Shown here piece by piece: positions 9,016 through 17,681 of a stretch of 64,000 nucleotides of DNA. This DNA comes from Flavobacteriales bacterium UBA6772 (GTDB lineage Bacteria > Bacteroidota > Bacteroidia > Flavobacteriales > Flavobacteriaceae). Position numbers and translations under genes: made by a program. The notes below the pieces were generated by a model that saw only the letters and a program-made list of their open reading frames with translations, was not told where the DNA came from and searched no databases. Every line of letters begins with the position of its first letter. Position 1 is the stretch's first letter. The stretch spans positions 124,001 through 188,000 of the forward strand of contig CAJIYW010000004.1 of the NCBI GenBank assembly GCA_905181765.1. The letters are read 5' to 3'.

Positions 9016-12000
9016 ATGAAAAAATACGTTCTTCTCATCATTTTTGCACTATTATCCTTAAACGCCAAAGTTAATGCACAAAAAAATAGTACCAAAGTTT
9101 CTAGCGAATATTTTAGTGCTGTAGAATGGCGAAATATAGGACCCTTTAGAGGCGGAAGAAGTGCAGCAGTTACAGGAGTTTCTGGCAAAGCAAACCTCTT
9201 TTATATGGGTGCAACTGGCGGTGGTGTGTGGAAAACAAATGATGCTGGGAATACTTGGCAGAATATTTCTGATGATTTTTTTGGAGGCTCTGTTGGTGCA
9301 GTTGCTGTTTCTGAATCTGATAATAATGTTATTTATGTTGGAATGGGAGAAAAAACCGTTCGTGGAAATGTTTCTTCTGGAGACGGAATTTGGAAATCTG
9401 AAAACGCTGGGAAATCGTGGAAACATATTGGCTTAAAAAACTCAAGACATATTCCTAGAATGAGAATTCACCCTACAAACCCAGATATTGTTTTTGCAGG
9501 TGTTATGGGAGATTTATACAAACCCACACAAGAAAGAGGTGTTTATAAATCTACTGATGGCGGTACTAATTGGAAAAAAGTATTATTTTCTAATGAAAAT
9601 GCAGGTGTTGTAGATTTAATAATAGATCCTAATAATCCTAGAATATTATACGCAACTACCTGGAATATTCGAAGAACACCTTATAGTTTGTCGTCTGGTG
9701 GCGATGGTTCTGCGCTATGGAAAAGTACCGATGAAGGAGAAACTTGGAGAAATATCTCTACAAATAAAGGATTGCCAGATGGTCTTTGGGGAATTAGTGG
9801 CGTTGCCGTTTCTCCTGTAAATTCTAACATTGTTTGGGCTTTAATAGAAAATAAAAAAGGTGGAGTCTATAAATCTACAGATGCTGGTAAAACCTTTGCA
9901 TTAATTAATTCTGAAAGAAAGTTAAGACAAAGAGCTTGGTATTACACACGTTTGTATGCAGATACGCAAGATGAAAATATTTTATATGTTTTAAATGTAC
10001 GATATCATAAATCTACAGATGGCGGAAAAACATACAAAACATATAATGCACCTCATGGAGATCATCATGACTTATGGATTGCCCCAGAAGACAATCAAAG
10101 AATGATTATTGGAGATGATGGTGGCGCACAAGTTTCTTTTGATGCTGGTGAGAATTGGAGCACTTATATGAACCAGCCTACTTCACAATTTTACAGAGTT
10201 ACCACAGACAACCATTTTCCTTACAGAATTTTAGCAGCACAACAAGACAATTCTACGGTAAGAATTTCCCATAGAACTGCGGGTAGATTTATTACCGAGT
10301 CTGATTGGAGCTCTACTGCCGGTGGTGAAAGTGCACATATTGCAGTAGATCCTTTAAATGATGAGATTGTGTATGGTGGAAGTTATGGTGGCTTGTTAAC
10401 TAGAAAAAATCATAAGACAGGAGAAACCAGAGCAGTAAATGTTTGGCCAGATGACCCAATGGGTCATGGAGCAGAAGATTTTAAATACCGTTTTCAATGG
10501 AATTTTCCAATCTTCTTTTCACCGAATAATAAAAAGAAATTATACGCAGGTTCTAATCATTTACACACAACCGAAAATGAAGGGCAATCTTGGAAATTAA
10601 TTAGTCCTGATTTGACTAGAAACGACCCTAAAACTTTAGGTGCTTCAGGCGGCCCTATTACAAAAGACAATACCGGTGTAGAATATTACGGAACTATATT
10701 TGCAGCTACAGAATCTGCTTTAGAACCCGGTTTAATTTGGACAGGTTCTGATGACGGTTTGGTACATGTTTCAAAAAACAATGGCACAACCTGGGACAAT
10801 GTAACGCCTAAGAAAATGCCAGAATGGATGATGATTAACTGCATTGAAGTAAATCCGTTTGTAAAAGGTAGTGCATATGTTGTAGGTACAAAATACAAGT
10901 CTGGAGACTACAGACCTTATATTTACAAAACAGAGAACTATGGACAATCTTGGAAACAAATTACCAACGGAATTGGAGATGAAAGTTTTACAAGAGCATT
11001 GAGAGCAGATCCTAAAAGAAAAGGATTGTTGTATGCAGGAACAGAGAGAGGAATGTATGTTTCTTTTGATGACGGTAAAAACTGGGAATCTTTTCAGCAA
11101 AATTTACCAATTGTACCCATTACAGATTTGGCTATTAAAAACGATAATTTAATTGCTGCAACACAAGGTAGATCTCTTTGGATTATTGACGATTTAACAC
11201 CGTTGCATCAACTAAATAAAACCATCAGTAAACAAGAAATGGTTTTATATCAACCAAAAAACGCCTATAATATGAGTGGTGGAAACGGTAAAACTTCGAG
11301 AACAGCAGGTACGAACCATGCCGGTGGTGTTGCTGTAAATTATTTCATTAAAAAAGAAAATGAGAAAGATACCATCTCGCTTTCTTTCTATGATGCAAAT
11401 GATAACTTCATTAAAAAATACAGTACCAAACCGAATAAAGAAAAGAAAGAGGAAAAGTTAAAAATGGAAGATGGTAACAATATTTTCTATTGGAACATGA
11501 TGTATCCGGGTGCAGAAAAAGTAAAAGGAATGATTTTATGGTGGGCTTCTCTAAGCGGCCCAATGGCATTGCCAGGAACTTATAAAGTAATATTATCTGT
11601 AAATGGTAAGACCGCAAAGCAAAACTTTACCATTATAAGAAACCCTACTTCAGAGGCTTCTATGAGTGAAATGAAAATGCAGTTCGACTTTATTAATGAC
11701 ATTAACTTAAAAATGACTGAGATTCATAAAGCATTAAAAAAGGTAAAGAAAGTTAGGAGTCAGGTTAATCTTTTAAAGAAATCTATTAAAAATAAAGAAA
11801 AGTACAAAGCGTTGTTAACGTATGCAGATACTTTGGTGAAAAAGATAACGAAGATTGAAGAAACGTTGTACCAAACAAAATCTAAAAGTGGGCAAGATCC
11901 TTTAAACTTTCCAATTCGTTTGAATAACAAATTAGCACATCTAAACTCGTTAACTAGAATAGGTAACTATGCCCCTACACAGCAGGCAATAGATTTTAAA

Positions 12001-12123
12001 AACGATATTACAAAAGAGATTAATACAGAATTGGCAAAGCTAAATGCATTATTTAAAACGAGCGTATCTGCTTTAAACAAGCAAGTGAAAGAAAGCGATA
12101 TTGATTTGATTCAGTTGGATTAA
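9016..12123 (+). CDS. secreted sortilin/BNR-repeat (VPS10-like beta-propeller) protein
   Basis: 1035 aa with an N-terminal signal peptide (MKKYVLLIIFALLSLNAKVNAQ). The mature part has many BNR/Asp-box repeats, for example YKSTDGGTNWKK, WKSTDEGETWRN, YKSTDAGKTFAL and YKTENYGQSWKQ, spread over residues 60-700. It therefore forms one or two large beta-propellers of the sortilin/Vps10 or WD40/YVTN-like glycosyl hydrolase type. Residues after about 770 form a beta domain and then a lysine-rich helical C-terminus. There is no T9SS tail, so it is likely periplasmic or outer-membrane associated. These proteins are annotated as glycosyl hydrolases, but no catalytic residues can be assigned. It is a stand-alone gene ending in a strong terminator. 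Confidence 0.85.
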   Translation: MKKYVLLIIFALLSLNAKVNAQKNSTKVSSEYFSAVEWRNIGPFRGGRSAAVTGVSGKANLFYMGATGGGVWKTNDAGNTWQNISDDFFGGSVGAVAVSESDNNVIYVGMGEKTVRGNVSSGDGIWKSENAGKSWKHIGLKNSRHIPRMRIHPTNPDIVFAGVMGDLYKPTQERGVYKSTDGGTNWKKVLFSNENAGVVDLIIDPNNPRILYATTWNIRRTPYSLSSGGDGSALWKSTDEGETWRNISTNKGLPDGLWGISGVAVSPVNSNIVWALIENKKGGVYKSTDAGKTFALINSERKLRQRAWYYTRLYADTQDENILYVLNVRYHKSTDGGKTYKTYNAPHGDHHDLWIAPEDNQRMIIGDDGGAQVSFDAGENWSTYMNQPTSQFYRVTTDNHFPYRILAAQQDNSTVRISHRTAGRFITESDWSSTAGGESAHIAVDPLNDEIVYGGSYGGLLTRKNHKTGETRAVNVWPDDPMGHGAEDFKYRFQWNFPIFFSPNNKKKLYAGSNHLHTTENEGQSWKLISPDLTRNDPKTLGASGGPITKDNTGVEYYGTIFAATESALEPGLIWTGSDDGLVHVSKNNGTTWDNVTPKKMPEWMMINCIEVNPFVKGSAYVVGTKYKSGDYRPYIYKTENYGQSWKQITNGIGDESFTRALRADPKRKGLLYAGTERGMYVSFDDGKNWESFQQNLPIVPITDLAIKNDNLIAATQGRSLWIIDDLTPLHQLNKTISKQEMVLYQPKNAYNMSGGNGKTSRTAGTNHAGGVAVNYFIKKENEKDTISLSFYDANDNFIKKYSTKPNKEKKEEKLKMEDGNNIFYWNMMYPGAEKVKGMILWWASLSGPMALPGTYKVILSVNGKTAKQNFTIIRNPTSEASMSEMKMQFDFINDINLKMTEIHKALKKVKKVRSQVNLLKKSIKNKEKYKALLTYADTLVKKITKIEETLYQTKSKSGQDPLNFPIRLNNKLAHLNSLTRIGNYAPTQQAIDFKNDITKEINTELAKLNALFKTSVSALNKQVKESDIDLIQLD

Positions 12124-12139
12124 CGTATTACTATAAACC

Positions 12140-12173
12140 AAAAAAAAAGCGACTTTTAAGTCGCTTTTTTTTT
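12140..12173. terminator. bidirectional intrinsic terminator
   Basis: Nine A, the hairpin GCGACTT-TT-AAGTCGC, then nine T. It serves the BNR gene on the plus strand and the small membrane protein gene on the minus strand, whose stop codon lies 1-2 nt beyond. Confidence 0.88.
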
Positions 12174-12174
12174 A

Positions 12175-12423
12175 TTATTTCATTTTCTTATTGGTTACAT
12201 AAATTCCATAAAAGAGACTTAAAAAGGCTTTAAATCCCCAAAAGTTCATCCATTTTCCATTGCTGAAATTTACTTCATTTACCAAATCAAAATTTCCAGC
12301 AAAAATAGCTTCCCAACTATTTAAAAGTAAAGAGATTAAAACAACCATTATAAAAAAAGGAATGGTTACTTTTCTAACGTTGTTCCAAAAAAGCGGTTGT
12401 CTAGTTTTTTCTATAAAAGTCAT
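12175..12423 (-). CDS. small two-TM membrane protein, function unknown
   Basis: 82 aa, not recognised. The charged N-terminus (MTFIEKTRQPLFWNNVRK) is followed by a strong membrane segment at about 20-40 (VTIPFFIMVVLISLLLNSW) and a weaker second one at about 61-76 (FWGFKAFLSLFYGIYVT), ending NKKMK. It starts 1 nt after the stop of the MazG-like gene, so it is translationally coupled to it. Its stop abuts a shared terminator. The tight coupling is the only clue to role. It is likely a real gene because of ribosomal coupling and a clean membrane-protein pattern. Confidence 0.65.
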   Translation of the reverse strand: MTFIEKTRQPLFWNNVRKVTIPFFIMVVLISLLLNSWEAIFAGNFDLVNEVNFSNGKWMNFWGFKAFLSLFYGIYVTNKKMK

Positions 12424-12424
12424 G

Positions 12425-12751
12425 TTATTTTAATTTTTGATTATTATGATGGCGATCGTGATCGCGTTTTGTTTTAATATCTAATTTCTTTTCAAAAGCA
12501 TCTTGTAAATTAATACCTGTTTGATTTGCCAAACATAACACAACAAATAGCACATCTGCCAATTCTTCGCCTAAATCTTTGTTCTTATCAGACTCCTTTT
12601 CACTTTGTTCGCCATAACGTCTCGCAATAATGCGGGCAACTTCACCAACCTCTTCGGTTAATTGCGCCATATTTGTAAGCTCATTAAAGTAACGAACTCC
12701 GTGCTCTTTAATCCAATTATCTACTTGCTGCTGTGCATTCTCTATGTTCAT
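12425..12751 (-). CDS. MazG-like nucleotide pyrophosphohydrolase
   Basis: 108 aa all-alpha NTP pyrophosphohydrolase of the MazG/dCTPase kind, which hydrolyses NTPs or dNTPs to NMP and PPi as house-cleaning. The metal-binding helices are seen as EEVGEVARIIARR (about 31-43) and GEELADVLFVVLCLA (about 62-76), the E-x-x-E...E-x-x-D arrangement. The histidine-rich tail (RDHDRHHNNQ) is common in this subfamily. It is the first gene of a two-gene unit with the small membrane protein, and has a perfect -7 box 35 nt upstream. Confidence 0.88.
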   Translation of the reverse strand: MNIENAQQQVDNWIKEHGVRYFNELTNMAQLTEEVGEVARIIARRYGEQSEKESDKNKDLGEELADVLFVVLCLANQTGINLQDAFEKKLDIKTKRDHDRHHNNQKLK

Positions 12752-12785
12752 AATTCTTGTATTGAAAGATTACCCTTTTAAAAAT

Positions 12786-12793
12786 CAAAGATA
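12786..12793 (-). promoter_or_regulatory. -7 promoter element for the MazG-like gene
   Basis: Minus-strand TATCTTTG, a perfect TAnnTTTG match, 34 nt before the ATG at 12751. Confidence 0.45.
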
Positions 12794-12814
12794 GTTTTTC
12801 TAAAATAATTTCGT

Positions 12815-12843
12815 TTGTTTGTGCATTTAAAAATATAACTTCG
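12815..12843 (+). promoter_or_regulatory. promoter of the SAM methyltransferase gene
   Basis: -33 TTG at 12815-12817, an 18-nt spacer and -7 TAACTTCG at 12836-12843, 41 nt before the ATG. It is divergent from the MazG-like promoter. Confidence 0.45.
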
Positions 12844-12884
12844 TTCCGCACGCTGCATGACTAAGATTAGAAAGCAATACCATT

Positions 12885-13499
12885 ATGAAATTAGAAAAAA
12901 AAGAACATTGGGACCACGTTTATAGAACTAAAAATGCAGACGAAGTAAGTTGGACGCAAGAAAAACCCAATACCTCGCTGAATCTTATCAATTCTTTTGG
13001 AGTACCAAAAACTGCAAAAATCATAGACATTGGTGGCGGAGACAGCAAGCTTGTAGATTATCTACTAGCAGCAGGTTATAAAAACATTACCGTATTAGAT
13101 ATTTCTGCAGAAGCTTTAGAGAAAGTAAAAAAGAGATTGGGGGCAAAGGCAGCACAGGTACATTGGATTGTATGCGACATTACCACCTTTGAAACAGATA
13201 CTATATATGATATTTGGCATGACCGTGCAGCATTTCATTTTCTTACTGCGCCTGCGCAAATACAACATTACATAGCAACAGCTAAAAAAGCGGTAAGTGG
13301 CTTCTTAGCCATTGGTACCTTCTCTAAAAAAGGACCTTTTAAATGCAGTGGCCTAGAAATAATACAGTATAGTGAGACTGAATTAAAAACATTAATGCAA
13401 GACGGTTTTAATGCCCTGAATTGCACTACGGAAAACCATACTACACCATTTAATACCCAACAAAATTTCTTGTTTTGTAGTTTCAAAAGGCTAGGATAA
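12885..13499 (+). CDS. class I SAM-dependent methyltransferase
   Basis: 204 aa with the Rossmann-type methyltransferase core. Motif I is IIDIGGGDSKLVDYLL (about 46-61), motif II is the acidic end of ITVLDIS (about 68-74), and post-motif positions are VHWIVCDITTF and DIWHDRAAFHFL (about 109-125). The opening KKEHWDHVYRTKNADEVSWTQ matches a small bacterial group annotated as class I methyltransferases of unknown substrate, related to thiopurine/tellurite methyltransferases in layout. There is no signal peptide and it is monocistronic. It converges with ygiQ. Confidence 0.85.
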   Translation: MKLEKKEHWDHVYRTKNADEVSWTQEKPNTSLNLINSFGVPKTAKIIDIGGGDSKLVDYLLAAGYKNITVLDISAEALEKVKKRLGAKAAQVHWIVCDITTFETDTIYDIWHDRAAFHFLTAPAQIQHYIATAKKAVSGFLAIGTFSKKGPFKCSGLEIIQYSETELKTLMQDGFNALNCTTENHTTPFNTQQNFLFCSFKRLG

Positions 13500-13565
13500 G
13501 TTCTGGAAAGGATTTAATTAAACGTTTAGTTTCTTTTAATTCCCAAACTAATAAGAACCAAATTT

Positions 13566-15530
13566 TTACCTCCTTTTCTTTTTGGGAGCTCTGCTTACCT
13601 TCTTCTTTCTTTTATTAAAAGGAATAGCATCATCAAAAGTATGTTGTGCTGTTTTATGAGCAGTTTTATTCTTTTTCCAAGAATTATTTTCTGGCAATAA
13701 AACCTGTAATAAATCTGAACGCCCCACTTTATTTAAGGTATTTCGAATCCAATCTTTATTTTCTTTTTTATACCAAAAGAAAAATTTATGTTGGTCTTCT
13801 CTTTCCTGTTTTGTTTTTGGTGTTCTTGTTGGTTTTAATGTATACGGGTGAAATCCTGAATAATAAATTACCGTTGCAACCGTCATGGGTGTTGGTGTAA
13901 AACCTTGAACTTGCTCTAACTGAAAGCCCATATCTTTGGTTTCTGCAGCTAAGTTTGCCATGTCTTCTACTTCACTTGCTGGGTGACTAGAGATAAAATA
14001 AGGAATTAATTGTAGGTTTAATTTCTTCTGAATATTTATTTTATCAAAACGCTCTTTAAACATATGAAAATATTTAAAAGATGGCTTACGCATTAACTTT
14101 AAAACAGGATCTGAAGTATGTTCTGGTGCTACTTTTAAACGCCCAGAGACATGCTTTGTCATTACTTCTTCTGTATAGGCATCCAATTCTTTTGGATCTG
14201 CATTTTTATTAAATTCTGGAACTAACATATCATGTCTAATTCCACTTCCAATAAAAGATTTTTTAATCTTCGGGTGCTTATCTACTGCTTGATATAATTC
14301 TGTTAAAGGCTTATGAGAGGTATCTAAATTAGAACAAACTACGGGAGAGATACAGCTAGGCGCAACACATTTATCACAAATAGACTGTACTTTTCCCTTC
14401 ATCTTATACATATTAGCAGAAGGCCCACCAATATCAGACAAATAGCCTTTAAAATCTGGCATATTTGCTACTTTATCTATTTCTTTTAAAACAGACTCTT
14501 GACTTCTACTAGCAATAAATTTTCCTTGGTGTGCAGAAATTGTACAAAAACTACAACCACCAAAACATCCTCTATGAATGTTAATAGAAAATTTTATCAT
14601 TTCAAACGCCGGAATTGGTCCACGCTTATCGTATTTAGGGTGCGGCAAACGTGTAAAAGGCAAATCGAAAGATCCGTCAATTTCCTTTTCTGTCATCGTA
14701 GGAAAAGGCGGATTGATAACCAATGTTTTTCCTTCTACTTCCTGTAAAATTCTTCGTGCTTTTAATTTATTAGACTCTTGCTCTATTACCTTAAAATTAG
14801 AAGCAAATGTTTTCTTGTCGCCTAAGCAAGCTGTGTGTGAATTAATAGTTACATCTTCCCAGTCTTTTATAACAGGTATTTTTTCTGTTTTCTGATCTAT
14901 TAAAACAGCGGTTTGTTTGATGTTTTTTAAACTAGAAAAAGGCACTCCTTTCTGCAATAATTCTACAATTTCTCGCAAAGGTTGTTCTCCCATTCCGTAG
15001 ACCAACATGTCTGCCTTAGAAGTTTCTAAAATAGTTGGTAATAATTTATCAGACCAGTAATCGTAATGCGTTACACGTCTTAAAGAAGCTTCAATTCCAC
15101 CAATTAAAACAGGCACATCAGGAAACTTTTCTTTTAATATTCTTGAATATACAGAAGTTGCATAATCGGGTCTAAAACCTTTATCACCGTTTGGGGTATA
15201 TGCATCTTTATCTCTACTTTTTTTACTTGCAGTGTAATTACTCACCATCGGATCCATACAACCACCGGTTGCACCAAAAAATAAACGGGGTTTTCCTAAT
15301 TTTTCAAAATCTTGCAAATTATCATTAACACTTGGTTGCGGCACAATTGCGACTCTTAAACCGTAACTTTCTAAAATACGTCCAATTACAGCAGGCCCAA
15401 ATGAAGGATGATCTACATATGCATCTCCACTAAATAAAATAACGTCTAATTCTTCCCAACCACGAATTTTAACCTCCTTGTTTGTGGTTGGTAACCAATC
15501 TGTTAGTTGTAATTTTTTAGAATCTTGCAT
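13566..15530 (-). CDS. YgiQ family radical SAM protein
   Basis: 654 aa from MQDSKKLQLTDWLPTTN at 15530. The ORF's 17 further codons upstream cover a promoter element, so the upstream start is unlikely. The N-terminal region (about 1-300) has the B12-binding-like UPF0313 fold (FGATGGCMDPMVSNYT, GGIEASLRRVTHYDYW). The radical SAM core has the cluster cysteines in HRGCFGGCSFCTIS near 325-338, with later FIGSGIRHD and SGRLKVAPEHT. The C-terminus is lysine-rich (FNKRKKKVSRAPKKKRR). The biochemical role is not established. It is divergent from the CocE-like lipoprotein gene. Confidence 0.92.
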   Translation of the reverse strand: MQDSKKLQLTDWLPTTNKEVKIRGWEELDVILFSGDAYVDHPSFGPAVIGRILESYGLRVAIVPQPSVNDNLQDFEKLGKPRLFFGATGGCMDPMVSNYTASKKSRDKDAYTPNGDKGFRPDYATSVYSRILKEKFPDVPVLIGGIEASLRRVTHYDYWSDKLLPTILETSKADMLVYGMGEQPLREIVELLQKGVPFSSLKNIKQTAVLIDQKTEKIPVIKDWEDVTINSHTACLGDKKTFASNFKVIEQESNKLKARRILQEVEGKTLVINPPFPTMTEKEIDGSFDLPFTRLPHPKYDKRGPIPAFEMIKFSINIHRGCFGGCSFCTISAHQGKFIASRSQESVLKEIDKVANMPDFKGYLSDIGGPSANMYKMKGKVQSICDKCVAPSCISPVVCSNLDTSHKPLTELYQAVDKHPKIKKSFIGSGIRHDMLVPEFNKNADPKELDAYTEEVMTKHVSGRLKVAPEHTSDPVLKLMRKPSFKYFHMFKERFDKINIQKKLNLQLIPYFISSHPASEVEDMANLAAETKDMGFQLEQVQGFTPTPMTVATVIYYSGFHPYTLKPTRTPKTKQEREDQHKFFFWYKKENKDWIRNTLNKVGRSDLLQVLLPENNSWKKNKTAHKTAQHTFDDAIPFNKRKKKVSRAPKKKRR

Positions 15531-15536
15531 AGTTTG

Positions 15537-15544
15537 CAAAAATA
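15537..15544 (-). promoter_or_regulatory. -7 element for ygiQ, nearly leaderless
   Basis: Minus-strand TATTTTTG, a perfect match, followed by CAAACT and then the ATG. With the usual 3-7 nt to the start site, the mRNA would begin at or within a few bases of the start codon. Confidence 0.5.
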
Positions 15545-15719
15545 GGGGTTTTACAGCGAAGATGCACAGAGAAAAACACAAAGATTTATAAAATTTTTTA
15601 GCGGTGAATAATCGCCACTTTCCTTATTTTTTTTACAATAACAGGCAATAAACGTAGGATTTTAGTCATAAAAAAATATTCAAAATCATTTTAACAAAAG
15701 AATTTTCATCAACTCTTTT

Positions 15720-15727
15720 TAGTTTCG
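15720..15727 (+). promoter_or_regulatory. possible -7 element for the CocE-like lipoprotein gene
   Basis: TAGTTTCG, a TAnnTTYG variant, 30 nt upstream of the ATG. No obvious -33 TTG. Confidence 0.3.
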
Positions 15728-15757
15728 TAGCTTTATCGGAATTAATCATAAATCAAT

Positions 15758-17671
15758 ATGAAAAAGTTTCTCATACTAATAGTTCTTAGTTTTTTTCTAT
15801 ACACTTCTTGTAATTCTTCAAAAAAAAACAAAGAGGACACTTATGTCATAGACAATTACACAAAACAAGAAGTAACAATTGCAATGAGAGATGGCACCAA
15901 ATTGCACACTACCATCTATTCTCCAAAAGATACTACTAAAGAATATCCTATTTTAATGCAAAGAACGCCTTATAGTTCTGCGCCTTATGGTGACGAAAAG
16001 ATGAAAACTAAAATAGGACCGAATATTCATTTAATGAAAGAGGGTAATATTATAGTATATCAAGATGTTCGCGGCCGTTGGATGAGCGAAGGCGTTTACG
16101 ACAATATGCGTGCGTACATTCCTAATAAAACTGCAAAAGAAGCTGATGAAGTTTCAGATACCTATGACACTATTGATTGGCTAGTGAATAATGTTAAAAA
16201 TAACAATGGGAATTTAGGTACTTGGGGAATTTCATATCCTGGGCACTATGCAACCGTTTCTACAATAGAAGCGCATCCTGCTTTAAAAGCAGCATCTCCA
16301 CAAGCATGTATTGGAGATTTCTTTTTTGATGATTTTCATCATAATGGCGCATTTCTATTAAGTTATTTTAGAGCTATTTCTTTATTCGGAACTTATAAAG
16401 ACACGCCAACAGATTCTGCTTGGTACTCTTTTCCTAAAATGGAATCTAAAGATCAATATCAATTTTTCTTAGATAAAGGGCCTTTAAAAAACTTAAACGA
16501 ATACTTTCAATACGATAAATTAGACGTAAAAACTGCAGAAAAAAAAGACAGAATTGATGATTATTTCTGGAAAGAAATTGTAGAACATCCTAATTATGAT
16601 TCGGTTTGGCAAAGCAAAGGAATTATTCAGCATTTAGACAAAGTACCTTCTTCTGTGGCCACCATGATTGTTGGTGGTTGGTTTGATGCAGAAGATTTAT
16701 ACGGTCCCTTAGAAACCTATAAAGCCATTGAAAAAAACGGAAAAGACAATTACAATACCCTAGTTTTTGGTCCTTGGGATCATGGGAAATGGGCAAGAGC
16801 TGGAGTAGAAAATTATGTAGGTAATTATTACTTTGGTGATTCTATTTCCTTGAAATTTCAATCGGAAATTGAAACAAAATTCTTTAACCATTTCTTAAAA
16901 GGAAAAGGAGATAAAAATTCTGGTTTACCAGAAGCGTATGTTTTTGATTCTGGTAAAAAAGAATGGAAATCTTATGATGCTTGGCCTCCAGAAAATGTGG
17001 TGAAAGAAGATTGGTTTTTAAATAGAAATCAAAGTTTAGCGAAACAACATGATGGTAAATTAACGCATGAAATTAAATTTACGAGTGATCTGAAACATCC
17101 TGTTCCGTATTCCGAAGATATTAAAACGGTTTTTACGCCAAGAAAATACATGACAGATGACCAACGTTTTGCGGCAAGAAGACCCGATGTGCTGGTTTTT
17201 GAAACCGATATTTTATCCGAAGATTATACCTTAGCTGGAGACATTTTAGCAAAATTAAAAGTTGCTACCACAGGCTCATCAGCAGATTGGATTGTAAAAG
17301 TAATTGATGTACATCCTGATAATTTAGAAGAAACCAATGACAAACTACAAGACCATTTAAAAATGAGCAATTATCATTTAATGGTTAGAAGTGAAGTTTT
17401 ACGAGGACGTTTCAGAAACAGTTTCGAGCATCCAGAACCTTTTATTCCGAATAAAAAAACGGAGGTAAACATTAAACTGCAAGATGTTTTTCACACGTTT
17501 AAAAAAGGACATAAAATGCAAATTCAAGTGCAAAGTACTTGGTTTCCTTTAATAGATTTGAATCCGCAAACCTATGTAGACAATATCTATAAAGCAGATG
17601 AAAAAGATTTTAAAAATCAAACACATACCGTTTTTACAGATTCTTCTATTGAGTTTTCTGTTCTTAAATAA
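15758..17671 (+). CDS. CocE/NonD family hydrolase, lipoprotein (X-Pro dipeptidyl-peptidase-like)
   Basis: 637 aa. The signal peptide ends in a lipobox (LYTSC, C18), so the protein is probably anchored in the outer or inner membrane facing the periplasm. This is an alpha/beta-hydrolase of the peptidase S15/CocE group. Nucleophile S159 is in WGISYPGHYA, after DVRGRWMSEG at 103-112. The acid is probably in GGWFDAEDLYGP and the histidine in GPWDHGKWAR. The C-terminal half is the jelly-roll X-Pro-DPP C domain (residues about 400-630). Activity is likely release of N-terminal X-Pro dipeptides or ester/amide hydrolysis. It is followed 10 nt later by a second S15-type gene, so they form a pair. Confidence 0.9.
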   Translation: MKKFLILIVLSFFLYTSCNSSKKNKEDTYVIDNYTKQEVTIAMRDGTKLHTTIYSPKDTTKEYPILMQRTPYSSAPYGDEKMKTKIGPNIHLMKEGNIIVYQDVRGRWMSEGVYDNMRAYIPNKTAKEADEVSDTYDTIDWLVNNVKNNNGNLGTWGISYPGHYATVSTIEAHPALKAASPQACIGDFFFDDFHHNGAFLLSYFRAISLFGTYKDTPTDSAWYSFPKMESKDQYQFFLDKGPLKNLNEYFQYDKLDVKTAEKKDRIDDYFWKEIVEHPNYDSVWQSKGIIQHLDKVPSSVATMIVGGWFDAEDLYGPLETYKAIEKNGKDNYNTLVFGPWDHGKWARAGVENYVGNYYFGDSISLKFQSEIETKFFNHFLKGKGDKNSGLPEAYVFDSGKKEWKSYDAWPPENVVKEDWFLNRNQSLAKQHDGKLTHEIKFTSDLKHPVPYSEDIKTVFTPRKYMTDDQRFAARRPDVLVFETDILSEDYTLAGDILAKLKVATTGSSADWIVKVIDVHPDNLEETNDKLQDHLKMSNYHLMVRSEVLRGRFRNSFEHPEPFIPNKKTEVNIKLQDVFHTFKKGHKMQIQVQSTWFPLIDLNPQTYVDNIYKADEKDFKNQTHTVFTDSSIEFSVLK

Positions 17672-17681
17672 AATAATTAAA

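Noticed and set aside
9058-9426. ORFs on the opposite strand and in the alternate frame inside the BNR protein gene
   Set aside because: Shadow frames of a strongly coding repeat-rich gene; no start context and compositions typical of antisense frames.
15531-15581. N-terminal extension of the YgiQ ORF
   Set aside because: Covers a perfect -7 promoter box; MQDSKKLQLTDWLPTT is the natural start.
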